From Chloroflexota bacterium (GTDB lineage Bacteria > Chloroflexota > Anaerolineae > Promineifilales > Promineifilaceae), in contig JAAEOP010000052.1 in the NCBI GenBank assembly GCA_024223125.1, positions 1-25,504 of the forward strand: a DNA stretch of 25,504 nucleotides. The letters are read 5' to 3'. Both the position numbers and the translations under genes were made by a program. The notes beneath the pieces are model-generated. The model was not told the DNA's origin. It ran no database searches and saw nothing but the letters and a program-made list of their open reading frames with translations. Below are positions 1-6,786 of this stretch, piece by piece; positions within the stretch are counted from its first letter, which is position 1; every line of letters begins with the position of its first letter.

Positions 1-156
1 CAGGCAGACAAAGGGTTGATCCGATTGAGAACGTACCTGCGCCTGAGCCGCGATCTAAAACTGCTGTCCATCAAGCAGTTTGAACACGCCGCTCGTCTCA
101 CCAGTGAAGTGGGGCGGCTGTTGGGTGGCTGGAAAAAAGCTGCCAGCCAAAGCTAG
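1..156 (+). CDS. avd: DGR accessory protein Avd/bAvd-like (C-terminal part)
   Basis: An open frame enters from the left edge and ends with TAG at 154-156, giving 51 residues of a truncated protein. The visible part is two amphipathic helices with the pattern LRLSRDLKLLS...QFEHAARL..EVGRLLGGWKK. That pattern (LRLA.DLKL.....YEH...L..EIGR.LGGW.K) is what I know from the last two helices of the four-helix-bundle Avd/bAvd proteins of diversity-generating retroelements. Avd forms a pentameric barrel that binds the DGR reverse transcriptase and the template RNA during mutagenic cDNA synthesis. The call is strengthened by an Asn-codon-rich template-like repeat about 100 bp downstream. The same fold also occurs in 23S rRNA intervening-sequence proteins and other four-helix-bundle ORFs, which is the main alternative. 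The start lies outside the window. Confidence 0.72.
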   Translation, partial: QADKGLIRLRTYLRLSRDLKLLSIKQFEHAARLTSEVGRLLGGWKKAASQS

Positions 157-160
157 AAAA

Positions 161-195
161 GAATAATGAATTGTGAATAATGAATTGTGAATTGT
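161..195. repeat. 14-bp tandem repeat between avd and the template repeat
   Basis: The unit GAATAATGAATTGT occurs at 161-174 and exactly again at 175-188, followed by a half unit GAATTGT at 189-195. It is AT-rich, unlike its surroundings, and fills most of the gap between the avd stop and the start of the template region. I see no coding role. Confidence 0.8.
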
Positions 196-246
196 GAAGT
201 AGCCCTGCATACAGAAGACGGTAAACTTACCGTTCTGTGGGGACGA

Positions 247-330
247 ACCGACCCGCGCTGCGCGGCCCGCAACAGGAACAATCCCAGGAACAGGAACAAC
301 AACAACGGATTTCGGTGTTGCGCCACGTCT
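247..330 (+). repeat. Diversity-generating retroelement template repeat (TR), approximate bounds
   Basis: Read in the frame of 187, this stretch gives RCAARNRNNPRNRNNNNGFR followed by CCA. That is the classic end of a DGR variable/template region of the C-type-lectin/formylglycine-enzyme type (R.A.RNxxNPxxRNxxxGFR). The Asn codons are nearly all AAC, and the run at 271-308 is dominated by AAC/AGG/AAT triplets. Adenine-rich AAC codons are the substrate of DGR adenine mutagenesis, because A-to-N changes at the first two positions diversify Asn. The stretch follows an Avd-like gene directly, as TRs usually do, and the reading frame has no sign of being a protein of its own. It could be the variable repeat of a truncated target gene, but the density of unmutated AAC favours the template. 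Bounds are approximate; the 3' end probably lies within the GC-rich segment after GFR. Confidence 0.75.
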
Positions 331-385
331 CAAGTTAAAAGACCGGAAACAGCCTCTCGTTTACGGATGATTGGCCGGTGTCTTG

Positions 386-526
386 GACAGATGTCTGTGG
401 ACATCTGTCTGCAAAGAGAAGACGATAGCGGTTCGTTCCCGGCCACCGCTGCCAGTTGGCAGAACGGCCGAATACAAAACAAGCCTGCCCGGCCCGGTAA
501 CCGTATGGCGACAGGCTGGGCAGGCT
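386..526 (+). ncRNA. Structured region downstream of the TR, candidate DGR RNA spacer
   Basis: Several perfect inverted repeats lie in tandem: GACAGATGT (386-394) with ACATCTGTC (401-409), loop of six; AGCGGT (427-432) with ACCGCT (445-450); CTGCCA (449-454) with TGGCAG (457-462), loop of two; and AGCCTGCCC (482-490) with GGGCAGGCT (518-526), loop of 27. The second and third stems are mutually exclusive at their ends. None is followed by a T-run, so they are not intrinsic terminators. In the Bordetella phage DGR, a structured spacer RNA downstream of the TR binds the RT-Avd complex and primes cDNA synthesis. Inference: this could be that spacer. The last stem sits just before the ribosome binding site of the next gene and could act on it instead. 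Confidence 0.4.
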
Positions 527-545
527 CACAGAGGAGATTTATTTG

Positions 546-1346
546 ATGAATTTAAGAGAAGTGCAGACAACGGCCGTAACCATTGCCAAAGAAGCCGGAG
601 CGCTGCTGCGGGATGGGTTTTCGCAGGAAAAAGAGATCGTGGAAAAAAGCAGCGCCCTCGATTGGGTGACTCAGTTTGACCAGGCGGCCGAAGAACTAAT
701 CAGCCGTCGCCTTCAATCTGCTTTCCCCGATCATACGTTGGTGGGAGAAGAGGGTGGGGCGCAAAACAGCGGCCGTGAATACACCTGGTACATTGATCCC
801 TTGGACGGCACAACCAATTTTGCCCACAACTTCCCGGTCTTTTGTGTTTCAATGGCCTTGTATGCGGGCGTTAAACCTTTGGTGGGTGTGATTTATGATC
901 CTATGCGGGATGAATGTTTTACGGCCGTAACCAACCAGGGCGCATTCCTCATAACCAACAACACAACCCATCCCCTGCGCATCACCCAAACCGACACACT
1001 TATTCGCAGTTTAGTGGCGACCGGCTTTCCGTATGACCGGCACATGAGCGAGCAAAATAATATAAATGAATTCGGCCGTTTTTTGCGGCAGGTTCATGGG
1101 ATGCGTCGGGCCGGGTCGGCCGCGTTGGATATGGCTTACGTGGCTGCCGGGCGGTTGGATGGCTATTGGGAGTTTAAGCTCAACAACTATGATGTCGCCG
1201 CTGGTATCTTACTGGTGCAAGAAGCGGGTGGAACGGTGACAGATATGCACGGCCGTCCTGCCCTCATCGCTCCCCAAGTCGCGTTGGTTGCCAGCAATGG
1301 AGTCATCCATTCCCAAATGTTAGCGGTACTTCACACGCCACATTAA
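546..1346 (+). CDS. suhB: Inositol-1-monophosphatase family protein (SuhB-like)
   Basis: A 266-residue member of the Mg-dependent IMPase/FBPase superfamily, which removes phosphate from myo-inositol phosphates or related sugar phosphates in the cytoplasm. The metal-binding motifs are present: GEEGG near residue 65, then IDPLDGTTNF with the first Asp at about residue 84. Near the C-terminus is YDVAAGILLVQEAGG, the equivalent of the usual WD.AAG motif with Trp replaced by Tyr. Length is normal for the family. ATG at 546 is chosen because GAGGAG at 531-536 lies nine bases upstream; a TTG directly before it is less likely. It stands alone on the plus strand, and its 3' end overlaps the end of the convergent nuclease gene by 27 bp. 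Substrate cannot be told from sequence. Confidence 0.9.
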   Translation: MNLREVQTTAVTIAKEAGALLRDGFSQEKEIVEKSSALDWVTQFDQAAEELISRRLQSAFPDHTLVGEEGGAQNSGREYTWYIDPLDGTTNFAHNFPVFCVSMALYAGVKPLVGVIYDPMRDECFTAVTNQGAFLITNNTTHPLRITQTDTLIRSLVATGFPYDRHMSEQNNINEFGRFLRQVHGMRRAGSAALDMAYVAAGRLDGYWEFKLNNYDVAAGILLVQEAGGTVTDMHGRPALIAPQVALVASNGVIHSQMLAVLHTPH

Positions 1347-4300
1347 CAGTACAGCTCCCAATAATAATGCCACTAGGATGGTAAGAACGATAGGCCAGCC
1401 ATTCATCTGCTTATTTGTTTGTGTAGCGAGCGTGTGGAGGGTAACGGCCGTTGGTGTAAAGCCAATCACATAATCCTCAACCTCGCCTCCTGCCCCTGGC
1501 CCCGTCGGGCCAGATGAACAAGCGGCGTACAGGCGTACTCGCAAAGCGTAATATTGATCCGGCGCTGGTGTGCCGGGCGGCGTTTGAAATGTACCTGCGG
1601 GTACATCAAATGTATAGTTGCCTGTCCCGGCCGTTTGCGCCTGGATGATGTATTCCTCGCCGGTGGCGGTAAAAACGCCATCATCATTCCAATCTATCCA
1701 GGCATACAAACAACCATTGCCGCTGCCTGAAATCGTCACATTCAGCGAGCCGCCAGCAGCTCCATTTTGCCATTGCCCGGCAAGGCCGCTGCCACTACCC
1801 ACAGACATACCATCGTCGCTGCTGTTGTCCGATCCATTGCTAAACCCACTGTCGGCATCCCAATTTGATCCCAGGCGCACGGCGCCATTGCCCGTATGCC
1901 AGGCAACCCCATAACCAAGCGCCAGGTCACTAAAATCAGCTTGCTGCTGGAAATCTATACCGATCAAAACTGGATCATGATCTGATGCGCGGTAAGTATC
2001 GGCCGCATACAAAGCAGGCTGGTTATAGTCATTATAGTCAAAGGCTGGCGGTTCATCGGCGTTGATGTGCCAGACGGTGGCGTTTGTTACCTGGGCAGTT
2101 AAGGAAGCGGTTGCCAGGGCATGATCCAGATGACCAAACTGCCCCCGGAAGGCGTATGAGTGTGTGGAGCCGAAAGCGGTTAACAGGTTAATATAGCTGC
2201 TGCTTTCAAAGGCGGCAATGGGATCTTCCAGAGCATACGCATTCATGTCGCCGATGAGCATAAAATCGGGATCGCCGCTGCTGGTGGGGTCTGTATTCAG
2301 CCAGTTGACTTCGGCATTGGCGGCGGCCATGCGCGTCAGGTTGCAGTTTCCCTGTCCATCGCCTGCATCCGGGTCGCCAATCGCATCGCAGGCAGACCCT
2401 TTCGATTTTAGATGATTGACGGCTACGGTTAGCTGTTCACCGAATGTGTTGTCACTAAATGTTTGCGCCAGAACGGGACGATTCTTGGCTTCGTTGAAAG
2501 TGGGGTCTACAGAATCATCCAGAATAGCGGCCGTCCCGGTTGGGGTAACGCTGCCCGGTTTGTACAACATGCCTACCGCAATCTGGTCGCTGCCGATGGT
2601 AGCCACACCGGGGTCAATGAAGGCGTATGTACCGCCGCCGGCAATGGCGTTCAGCCCATTGACCAAATCTTGAATAGCGCTATTTGGCCCATAACCATCG
2701 TTTTCAATCTCCATCAGGCCGATGATGTCTGCATCCAGAGTGAGGATTGCCTGGATGATTTTGTCGCGCTGACGAGTGAATTCGGCGGCCGTGTCTGCTC
2801 CGCGTGGTGTGGGGAAACCGCCACCCAGGCCATCGCCATTGAAATAGTTGAGGACGTTGAAGCTGGCTACTTTGATATCGCCGCTAACGGCCGCAGGCGT
2901 GGCCGGACGCGGGTTTTGGCTGGTAAAGGCGGCGCCCGTGTTCGTATGCACTCGATACGCATTGTCACTGCCCGACCAGCCCGACCAGCCAAACGTCAAT
3001 ACGCCGTCCAGGTTGGCGGCCAATGTGTCTCCATTGCGTACACGGTTACTTAATGCCAGTCCGGGCGCTGGATGGATAACGGCCGTCGGGTTTTCATCCT
3101 CGCTGCCATCATCAATCGTAATGACATTCAAATCATTGACCGCCTGTACGGCTAAGGCGGCCGCGCCGGGCGTTGTGATTTGGGTGGGTTGGTAGAGCCG
3201 ACCGCCGAAAGCAAGGTCAAATTCCCCGCCACGTCCCAATTGGAAGATGCTGGTGACAAACAGGCCGGCCGGGACGGTGACACGCATCCCTTCCAATCGT
3301 TCCAAATAGGGGACGCCGGCTACATCGGCCGGGAAGGGCAAAGAGAGGGTTACGGCCGTTGGCAATGTGGCTCCGGTGCTGCACACATCCAGGCTGGTTA
3401 CGCTGGTCAGCTCGGTCAGTTCAAAATATTCATCCACGGTTCCAGTGACGCGCACAATGTCGCCGCTGTTTACGGCGATGGCGGATGGGGCAAAGACAAA
3501 TATGCCTTCCGATGTTGTCGAGTCGGCGTCAGCGTCGCTATTTTCCTCTTGTACATAAAAACCATCCAGGCCAGACGCGCCCTGGAAATCGCCGACAACA
3601 ACCCCTTCAACAGTGTGCATGTTGCCATCTTCGGCGCTGGCGACACCGCTGCCTTGGATGGTGTGGATGAGTGTGACCGGGCCGATGCACAACCCCACGC
3701 CGAAGCTGAACAGATAATCAGCGCTCATGTTGTCTGGGGGGTCCGTGGCGTCGAGGTCTGTTACTTGCGCGGCCGTAATAGTAACAGTGCAGGTCTCACC
3801 AGTAGTGAAGTCGCTGTGGGGCAGCGTGAAGGTGATGTTATCGCCAGTGGTGGGGGTGACGTTTTGGATGCCGCCGGTAGTACAGTTTATGGCTACGGTT
3901 CCAGCAATGGCCACGGCTTCATCGAATATGACGGTAACGGCCGTGTCTACAGCCACCCCACTGGCCCCATTTGCCGGATTCGTGGCGCCTACGCCAGGGG
4001 CGCTGTCGCCACCGCCTCCTGGGGAGTATGTGCCAATGGGAAAGGGCGTGGCCGCGCTGCTGTTCGAGGTTTCGCCATCAAGGGCATTGGGACCGCTAAA
4101 GATCCAATTACCTAAAACAAATGTAGAGCCATCTGGCCCACTGTTGTCATTGCGATATGCCCAACCATCCATATATTCCCAGGGCTGGCCGGTTCCATCC
4201 AGGTTGATGTCGCCAAACACGTCTGACACAGCGCCGCTGGTAAACAGTTCAATGGCGTCGTCTCCGTTGATACTAGCTGTGCTAGAGGTGTAATCTGGGT

Positions 4301-4634
4301 TGAAGCCAAAGAAGCTGTTAAAGCCGCTGGTTTCAGAGGCTACGTAGATGAAGCTGCCGGCCGATGCCGAAACGGCCGGGAAGGTAAACTCTTCTCCATC
4401 CGAACCACCGCCATTGTTGGCCGAACCCAGGCCATAGATGCTTAAATCGGAGATGTTGTTGACAACATAGAGTTCGACAGCTTTAGGAACGCCGCCAGAA
4501 AGTGGGCCATCAATGACGCCGGTAATGATGAGGTCATCTGCGGGAGCAGCTTGCACATTAAGGAGGGGAATCAGGATGAATAAGATGCTGTAAAGGAACA
4601 GGATACGACGATAACGGCGGCTGTTTGGCCACAT
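1320..4634 (-). CDS. Surface-anchored multidomain nuclease (ExeM/NucH-type endonuclease/exonuclease/phosphatase)
   Basis: 1104 residues. A signal peptide (hydrophobic FLYSILFILIPLL, cleavage near VQAAPADD) is followed by a lamin-tail-like domain (about 35-200), a bacterial Ig-like domain (NPANGASGVAVDTAVTVIF, about 215-310), an OB-fold-like region (VEGVVVGDFQG to LDVC, about 325-430) and an endonuclease/exonuclease/phosphatase domain (about 585-890). The last has KVASFNVLNYF, GLMEIEN, VNHLKSKGSACD, LIGDMNAY and the terminal ASDHDPVLIG, which are the expected metal and catalytic residues. A GEVED domain (WIDWNDDGVF, GEVEDYVIGF, to about 1060) and a C-terminal membrane helix with a basic tail complete it. 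This is the order known from extracellular ExeM/NucH nucleases, which degrade extracellular DNA for nutrients or biofilm turnover. No sortase motif is seen. ATG at 4634 has AGGAG eight bases upstream. Confidence 0.88.
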   Translation of the reverse strand: MWPNSRRYRRILFLYSILFILIPLLNVQAAPADDLIITGVIDGPLSGGVPKAVELYVVNNISDLSIYGLGSANNGGGSDGEEFTFPAVSASAGSFIYVASETSGFNSFFGFNPDYTSSTASINGDDAIELFTSGAVSDVFGDINLDGTGQPWEYMDGWAYRNDNSGPDGSTFVLGNWIFSGPNALDGETSNSSAATPFPIGTYSPGGGGDSAPGVGATNPANGASGVAVDTAVTVIFDEAVAIAGTVAINCTTGGIQNVTPTTGDNITFTLPHSDFTTGETCTVTITAAQVTDLDATDPPDNMSADYLFSFGVGLCIGPVTLIHTIQGSGVASAEDGNMHTVEGVVVGDFQGASGLDGFYVQEENSDADADSTTSEGIFVFAPSAIAVNSGDIVRVTGTVDEYFELTELTSVTSLDVCSTGATLPTAVTLSLPFPADVAGVPYLERLEGMRVTVPAGLFVTSIFQLGRGGEFDLAFGGRLYQPTQITTPGAAALAVQAVNDLNVITIDDGSEDENPTAVIHPAPGLALSNRVRNGDTLAANLDGVLTFGWSGWSGSDNAYRVHTNTGAAFTSQNPRPATPAAVSGDIKVASFNVLNYFNGDGLGGGFPTPRGADTAAEFTRQRDKIIQAILTLDADIIGLMEIENDGYGPNSAIQDLVNGLNAIAGGGTYAFIDPGVATIGSDQIAVGMLYKPGSVTPTGTAAILDDSVDPTFNEAKNRPVLAQTFSDNTFGEQLTVAVNHLKSKGSACDAIGDPDAGDGQGNCNLTRMAAANAEVNWLNTDPTSSGDPDFMLIGDMNAYALEDPIAAFESSSYINLLTAFGSTHSYAFRGQFGHLDHALATASLTAQVTNATVWHINADEPPAFDYNDYNQPALYAADTYRASDHDPVLIGIDFQQQADFSDLALGYGVAWHTGNGAVRLGSNWDADSGFSNGSDNSSDDGMSVGSGSGLAGQWQNGAAGGSLNVTISGSGNGCLYAWIDWNDDGVFTATGEEYIIQAQTAGTGNYTFDVPAGTFQTPPGTPAPDQYYALRVRLYAACSSGPTGPGAGGEVEDYVIGFTPTAVTLHTLATQTNKQMNGWPIVLTILVALLLGAVLLMWRVKYR

Positions 4635-4740
4635 GACTTTTTCTCCTACTTCAGGTCGCTAAAACAATTTCAGATGGTTACAAAACGTGGGAATAAATTA
4701 ACAGATGTTGGCTCCCTGCTCTTCTCTTCTTGTGACGAGA

Positions 4741-4846
4741 ATTATAGTAACCATTCAGGCGCCCGGCGCTTCATTACCAAGTCTACTGGAATAGCACACT
4801 CGTTTATAAGTGCCGGGCACCTTGGGGGAGTGAATGGTTACGAATT
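4741..4846. repeat. Palindromic MITE-like element
   Basis: GTAACCATTCA (4747-4757) is perfectly inverted as TGAATGGTTAC (4831-4841). Immediately inside, GGCGCCCGGCGCTT (4758-4771) pairs with AAGTGCCGGGCACC (4808-4821) with two C/T differences. The outer flanks are AT-rich (TTATA on both sides). The whole unit of roughly 105 bp could form one long hairpin and has no open frame. It fills the gap between the nuclease and the receiver gene and reads as a small non-autonomous mobile element or REP-like repeat. Confidence 0.65.
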
Positions 4847-4927
4847 ATAACGATAAACTAAACGATTGATATGACTATACAATTTACCCTGGGTTCACAT
4901 GCAAAATAGAAACTTCCATAATCATGC

Positions 4928-5302
4928 TTAAGCCAGCCCCAACAATTCACTGACATTATGGCGCAACTCGGCTGGAATAAATGGCTTGCTCATGTACATG
5001 TTTACCTGATTCTGATGTAGAGGCACAGGACGGCCGCGTTCCAGAAGAGCCGATAGAACAACAACATCCGGCTGGTTAATACTCATATCGTCCAGACGGT
5101 CTAAAATAGTCCAGCCATGAATATCAGGTAGGGCAATATCCAGCACAATAACATCTGGTTGTAACTTAGGAATTAATTGGAGCGCTTCTTCACCACTACT
5201 GGCATGATGCAGTTCAACAGGCAGGGGGCGTAATGTTGCTTTAATAAGATCAAAAATCCCTTCATCATCCTCAACACTGATTATCAAGTAAGTGGAACCC
5301 AT
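4928..5302 (-). CDS. Single-domain response regulator (CheY-like receiver)
   Basis: 124 residues, only a receiver domain with no output domain. It shows the acidic pocket VEDD (Asp12/13), the phospho-acceptor VLDIALPD (Asp55), the conserved Ser in VVLSA and the Lys of MSKPF, so phosphorylation should be possible. Such proteins relay phosphate from a histidine kinase to a partner by protein contact. No kinase is in the window. ATG at 5302 has GGAGG about seven bases upstream. It is a paralogue of the next gene (5501-5872): both share ELHHA.SG at residues 30-37 and LP(D)..GW after the acceptor, so a local duplication is likely. The 198 bp between them argue for separate promoters or an inserted repeat. 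Confidence 0.9.
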   Translation of the reverse strand: MGSTYLIISVEDDEGIFDLIKATLRPLPVELHHASSGEEALQLIPKLQPDVIVLDIALPDIHGWTILDRLDDMSINQPDVVVLSALLERGRPVPLHQNQVNMYMSKPFIPAELRHNVSELLGLA

Positions 5303-5426
5303 TATTCATCCTCCATTGTGGTACTACCAGGATTCTGAAACAAAATCAGTACCATTGTACCATGCTCATGCAGCTTTCGGATAGAGGGATTTTGAATGGT
5401 CTGGCTTAATTCTAATACCAGAGGTG

Positions 5427-5481
5427 CGACGCACTTGCAAACGGTCATGATATTGCAAATTTTTCGGGAAAAGTGCGTTGC
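5427..5481. repeat. Inverted repeat between the two receiver genes
   Basis: GCGACGCACTT (5427-5437) is inverted as AAGTGCGTTGC (5471-5481) with one difference, and the left arm is itself nested in the near-palindrome GTGCGACGCAC (5424-5434). It is not followed by a T-run in either direction. It looks like another REP/MITE-type palindrome rather than a terminator. Confidence 0.55.
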
Positions 5482-5500
5482 GCCCGAACAGTTACAATTC

Positions 5501-5872
5501 TTATTGGATATCCAAAATATCAGCGACAGTTGAAACCAATTCTTTAGGTAGGAACGGCTTGCTCATATAAGTTACATTGTGCAGATGTCCAATAAGACGG
5601 TGTGTGGGGTCTGTAAAAGCGGTTAATACAATGACATTAGGTTTTTCAATGTCCGGGTGGCTTACATTTTCCAAAACATCCCAGCCATTCATATCAGGCA
5701 AGGAAATATCCAGAATAATGAGATGGGGTCTTTGCTGTTCGATCAAATCAATGGCAGCATTTCCAGAAGCTGCATGATGGAGTTCAATCGGCAGCTTTCG
5801 TAGGGAAGCTTTTATAACCTGAAAAATCCCCAGGTCGTCTTCAACGCTGACAACACAGTGCATTACATCCAT
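5501..5872 (-). CDS. Single-domain response regulator (CheY-like receiver), paralogue
   Basis: 123 residues, a receiver domain alone: SVEDD (Asp12/13), ILDISLPD (Asp55), VLTAF with the conserved Thr, and MSKPF with the conserved Lys. It aligns without gaps to the neighbouring receiver from residue 1 through Asp55, which supports the ATG at 5872 over the internal ATG three codons later, even though no good ribosome binding site is visible. The upstream side is occupied, within 12 bp of the start codon, by a palindromic element (5884-5978) that must lie in or replace its leader and promoter. The partner kinase and output are unknown. Confidence 0.9.
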   Translation of the reverse strand: MDVMHCVVSVEDDLGIFQVIKASLRKLPIELHHAASGNAAIDLIEQQRPHLIILDISLPDMNGWDVLENVSHPDIEKPNVIVLTAFTDPTHRLIGHLHNVTYMSKPFLPKELVSTVADILDIQ

Positions 5873-5883
5873 AAATTTATCTT

Positions 5884-5978
5884 GTGACTATACAGGTTAT
5901 TCCTGCGAAGGCAGGAATCTAAACACCTGGATACCTGCCTTCGCGGGTATGACAGTCGAGAAACACCTGTATAGTTAC
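5884..5978. repeat. Palindromic MITE-like element with terminal inverted repeats
   Basis: The ends GTGACTATACAGGT (5884-5897) and ACCTGTATAGTTAC (5965-5978) are inverted repeats matching at 13 of 14 positions. Inside are two hairpins, ATTCCTGC/GCAGGAAT (5899-5918, loop GAAG) and ATACCTGC/GCGGGTAT (5931-5950, loop CTTC, one wobble), which are also complementary to each other. The inner CCTGCGAAGGCAGG word resembles palindromic words common in many bacterial genomes. It has no coding capacity and lies directly upstream of a receiver gene. Confidence 0.75.
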
Positions 5979-6136
5979 TATTTCTATAATTCGAATTGGA
6001 AAATGAATAGAAGATTCCCTTTTTCATTTTTTACCTGTCTATTGGCAGACAGGATTCCCTGAATCAATATGCCAATAGTTTACCTCAAACTACATAAAGT
6101 GTGTAAGTCTCAAATGACAAGCAGCAAGTGACAAGT

Positions 6137-6170
6137 GGTGAATTTCAAGTTGCAAGTTGTTAAATTCACC
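6137..6170. repeat. Inverted repeat in the 5979-6287 gap
   Basis: GGTGAATTT (6137-6145) is perfectly inverted as AAATTCACC (6162-6170), in a stretch rich in CAAGT words, and followed on the plus strand by AAGTTTTTAC. A weak terminator is possible but no gene ends just upstream. A shorter hairpin, CCTGTC/GACAGG, lies earlier, near 6030-6055. I see nothing else in this gap of about 310 bp and no convincing promoter for the next gene. Confidence 0.4.
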
Positions 6171-6287
6171 AAGTTTTTACCAATGATAAGAGAAAGGTAT
6201 GGTAACGTATGCCGCAATGGTGTGGCTGGCCCATACTTGACGAGAGTCCAAAGTTTTGTGTGATGGTGGCGCTAGCTAGAAATAAAC

Positions 6288-6701
6288 ATGATTATTGAAC
6301 AGAATGAGCAATACTCACGAAAACTAATTCACGAAGATGGGTTTGTTACCCAATTTAATATCCCATTGGAAAAACCGGTGGAGACGGCGCCAAAGGCGCC
6401 TTTATTTCTGTGTCCTCATTTAGGCGCCAGGGATGATCCGGCCACGGCTCGTTTTTATGTGACATCTGAAAATTGTTGTCATCATGTACGTCCGGCGACG
6501 ACGGTGAAGGAGGCGCAGCAGCGTACATATTGTCTGACACGCTCTTATACAAAGTGCCCAATTTATCGCCATCAATCGGAAATTATTTTGCCGCCAAAGC
6601 AGTTGCAGAGGTATCGTAAGGGAAGTTATTTGTTTCCTACGTTGTTTGTGTGTTTGTTGTTTATTATTGCGGCCGTTATCTTGGCAAGTGTTACCTGGTA
6701 G
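6288..6701 (+). CDS. Small Cys-motif protein with C-terminal membrane helix
   Basis: 137 residues, function unknown. The middle part has a spaced cysteine pattern: CPHLGARDDPATARF, then ENCCHHVRP, then QQRTYCLT and KCPIY. I recall similar 'CP.LG...D..T......C......Q...CL......C' modules in Chloroflexota and actinobacterial proteins, often next to membrane or peptidoglycan-binding parts; the Cys/His set suggests a small metal or disulfide module, but this is not proven. The C-terminus is a single hydrophobic helix (LFPTLFVCLLFIIAAVILASV) with a basic stretch before it, so the N-terminal part should stay in the cytoplasm as a tail-anchored protein. The start is fixed: an in-frame TAG lies five codons upstream of the ATG. 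No strong ribosome binding site is seen. It ends just before a shared bidirectional terminator. Confidence 0.7.
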   Translation: MIIEQNEQYSRKLIHEDGFVTQFNIPLEKPVETAPKAPLFLCPHLGARDDPATARFYVTSENCCHHVRPATTVKEAQQRTYCLTRSYTKCPIYRHQSEIILPPKQLQRYRKGSYLFPTLFVCLLFIIAAVILASVTW

Positions 6702-6720
6702 CGACTGTCTCGCGGCCAGA

Positions 6721-6754
6721 AAAAAGGAGCGCATCGGGTGATGCGCTCCTTTTT
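6721..6754. terminator. Bidirectional intrinsic terminator
   Basis: A perfect 15-bp stem, AAAAAGGAGCGCATC (6721-6735) with GATGCGCTCCTTTTT (6740-6754), and a GGGT loop. GC-rich core with A-run and T-run on the two sides, so it can end transcription of the plus-strand small gene (stop at 6701) and of the minus-strand EF-G-like gene (stop at 6787). Confidence 0.92.
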
Positions 6755-6786
6755 AGTTTAGACCTGGGAGGCCTGAATAGTGATGC

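Noticed and set aside
187..546. 119-residue plus-strand frame covering the template repeat
   Set aside because: Only the DGR-like segment has a protein-like pattern; the rest is low quality, and there is no ribosome binding site. A template repeat read in frame explains it.
3180..4115. 311-residue plus-strand frame
   Set aside because: Lies wholly antisense to the nuclease gene, which has clear domains; composition is a mirror of that gene.
6200..6287. Promoter with TTGACG at about 6237 for the small Cys protein gene
   Set aside because: No acceptable -10 box at the right spacing, so I did not annotate it.
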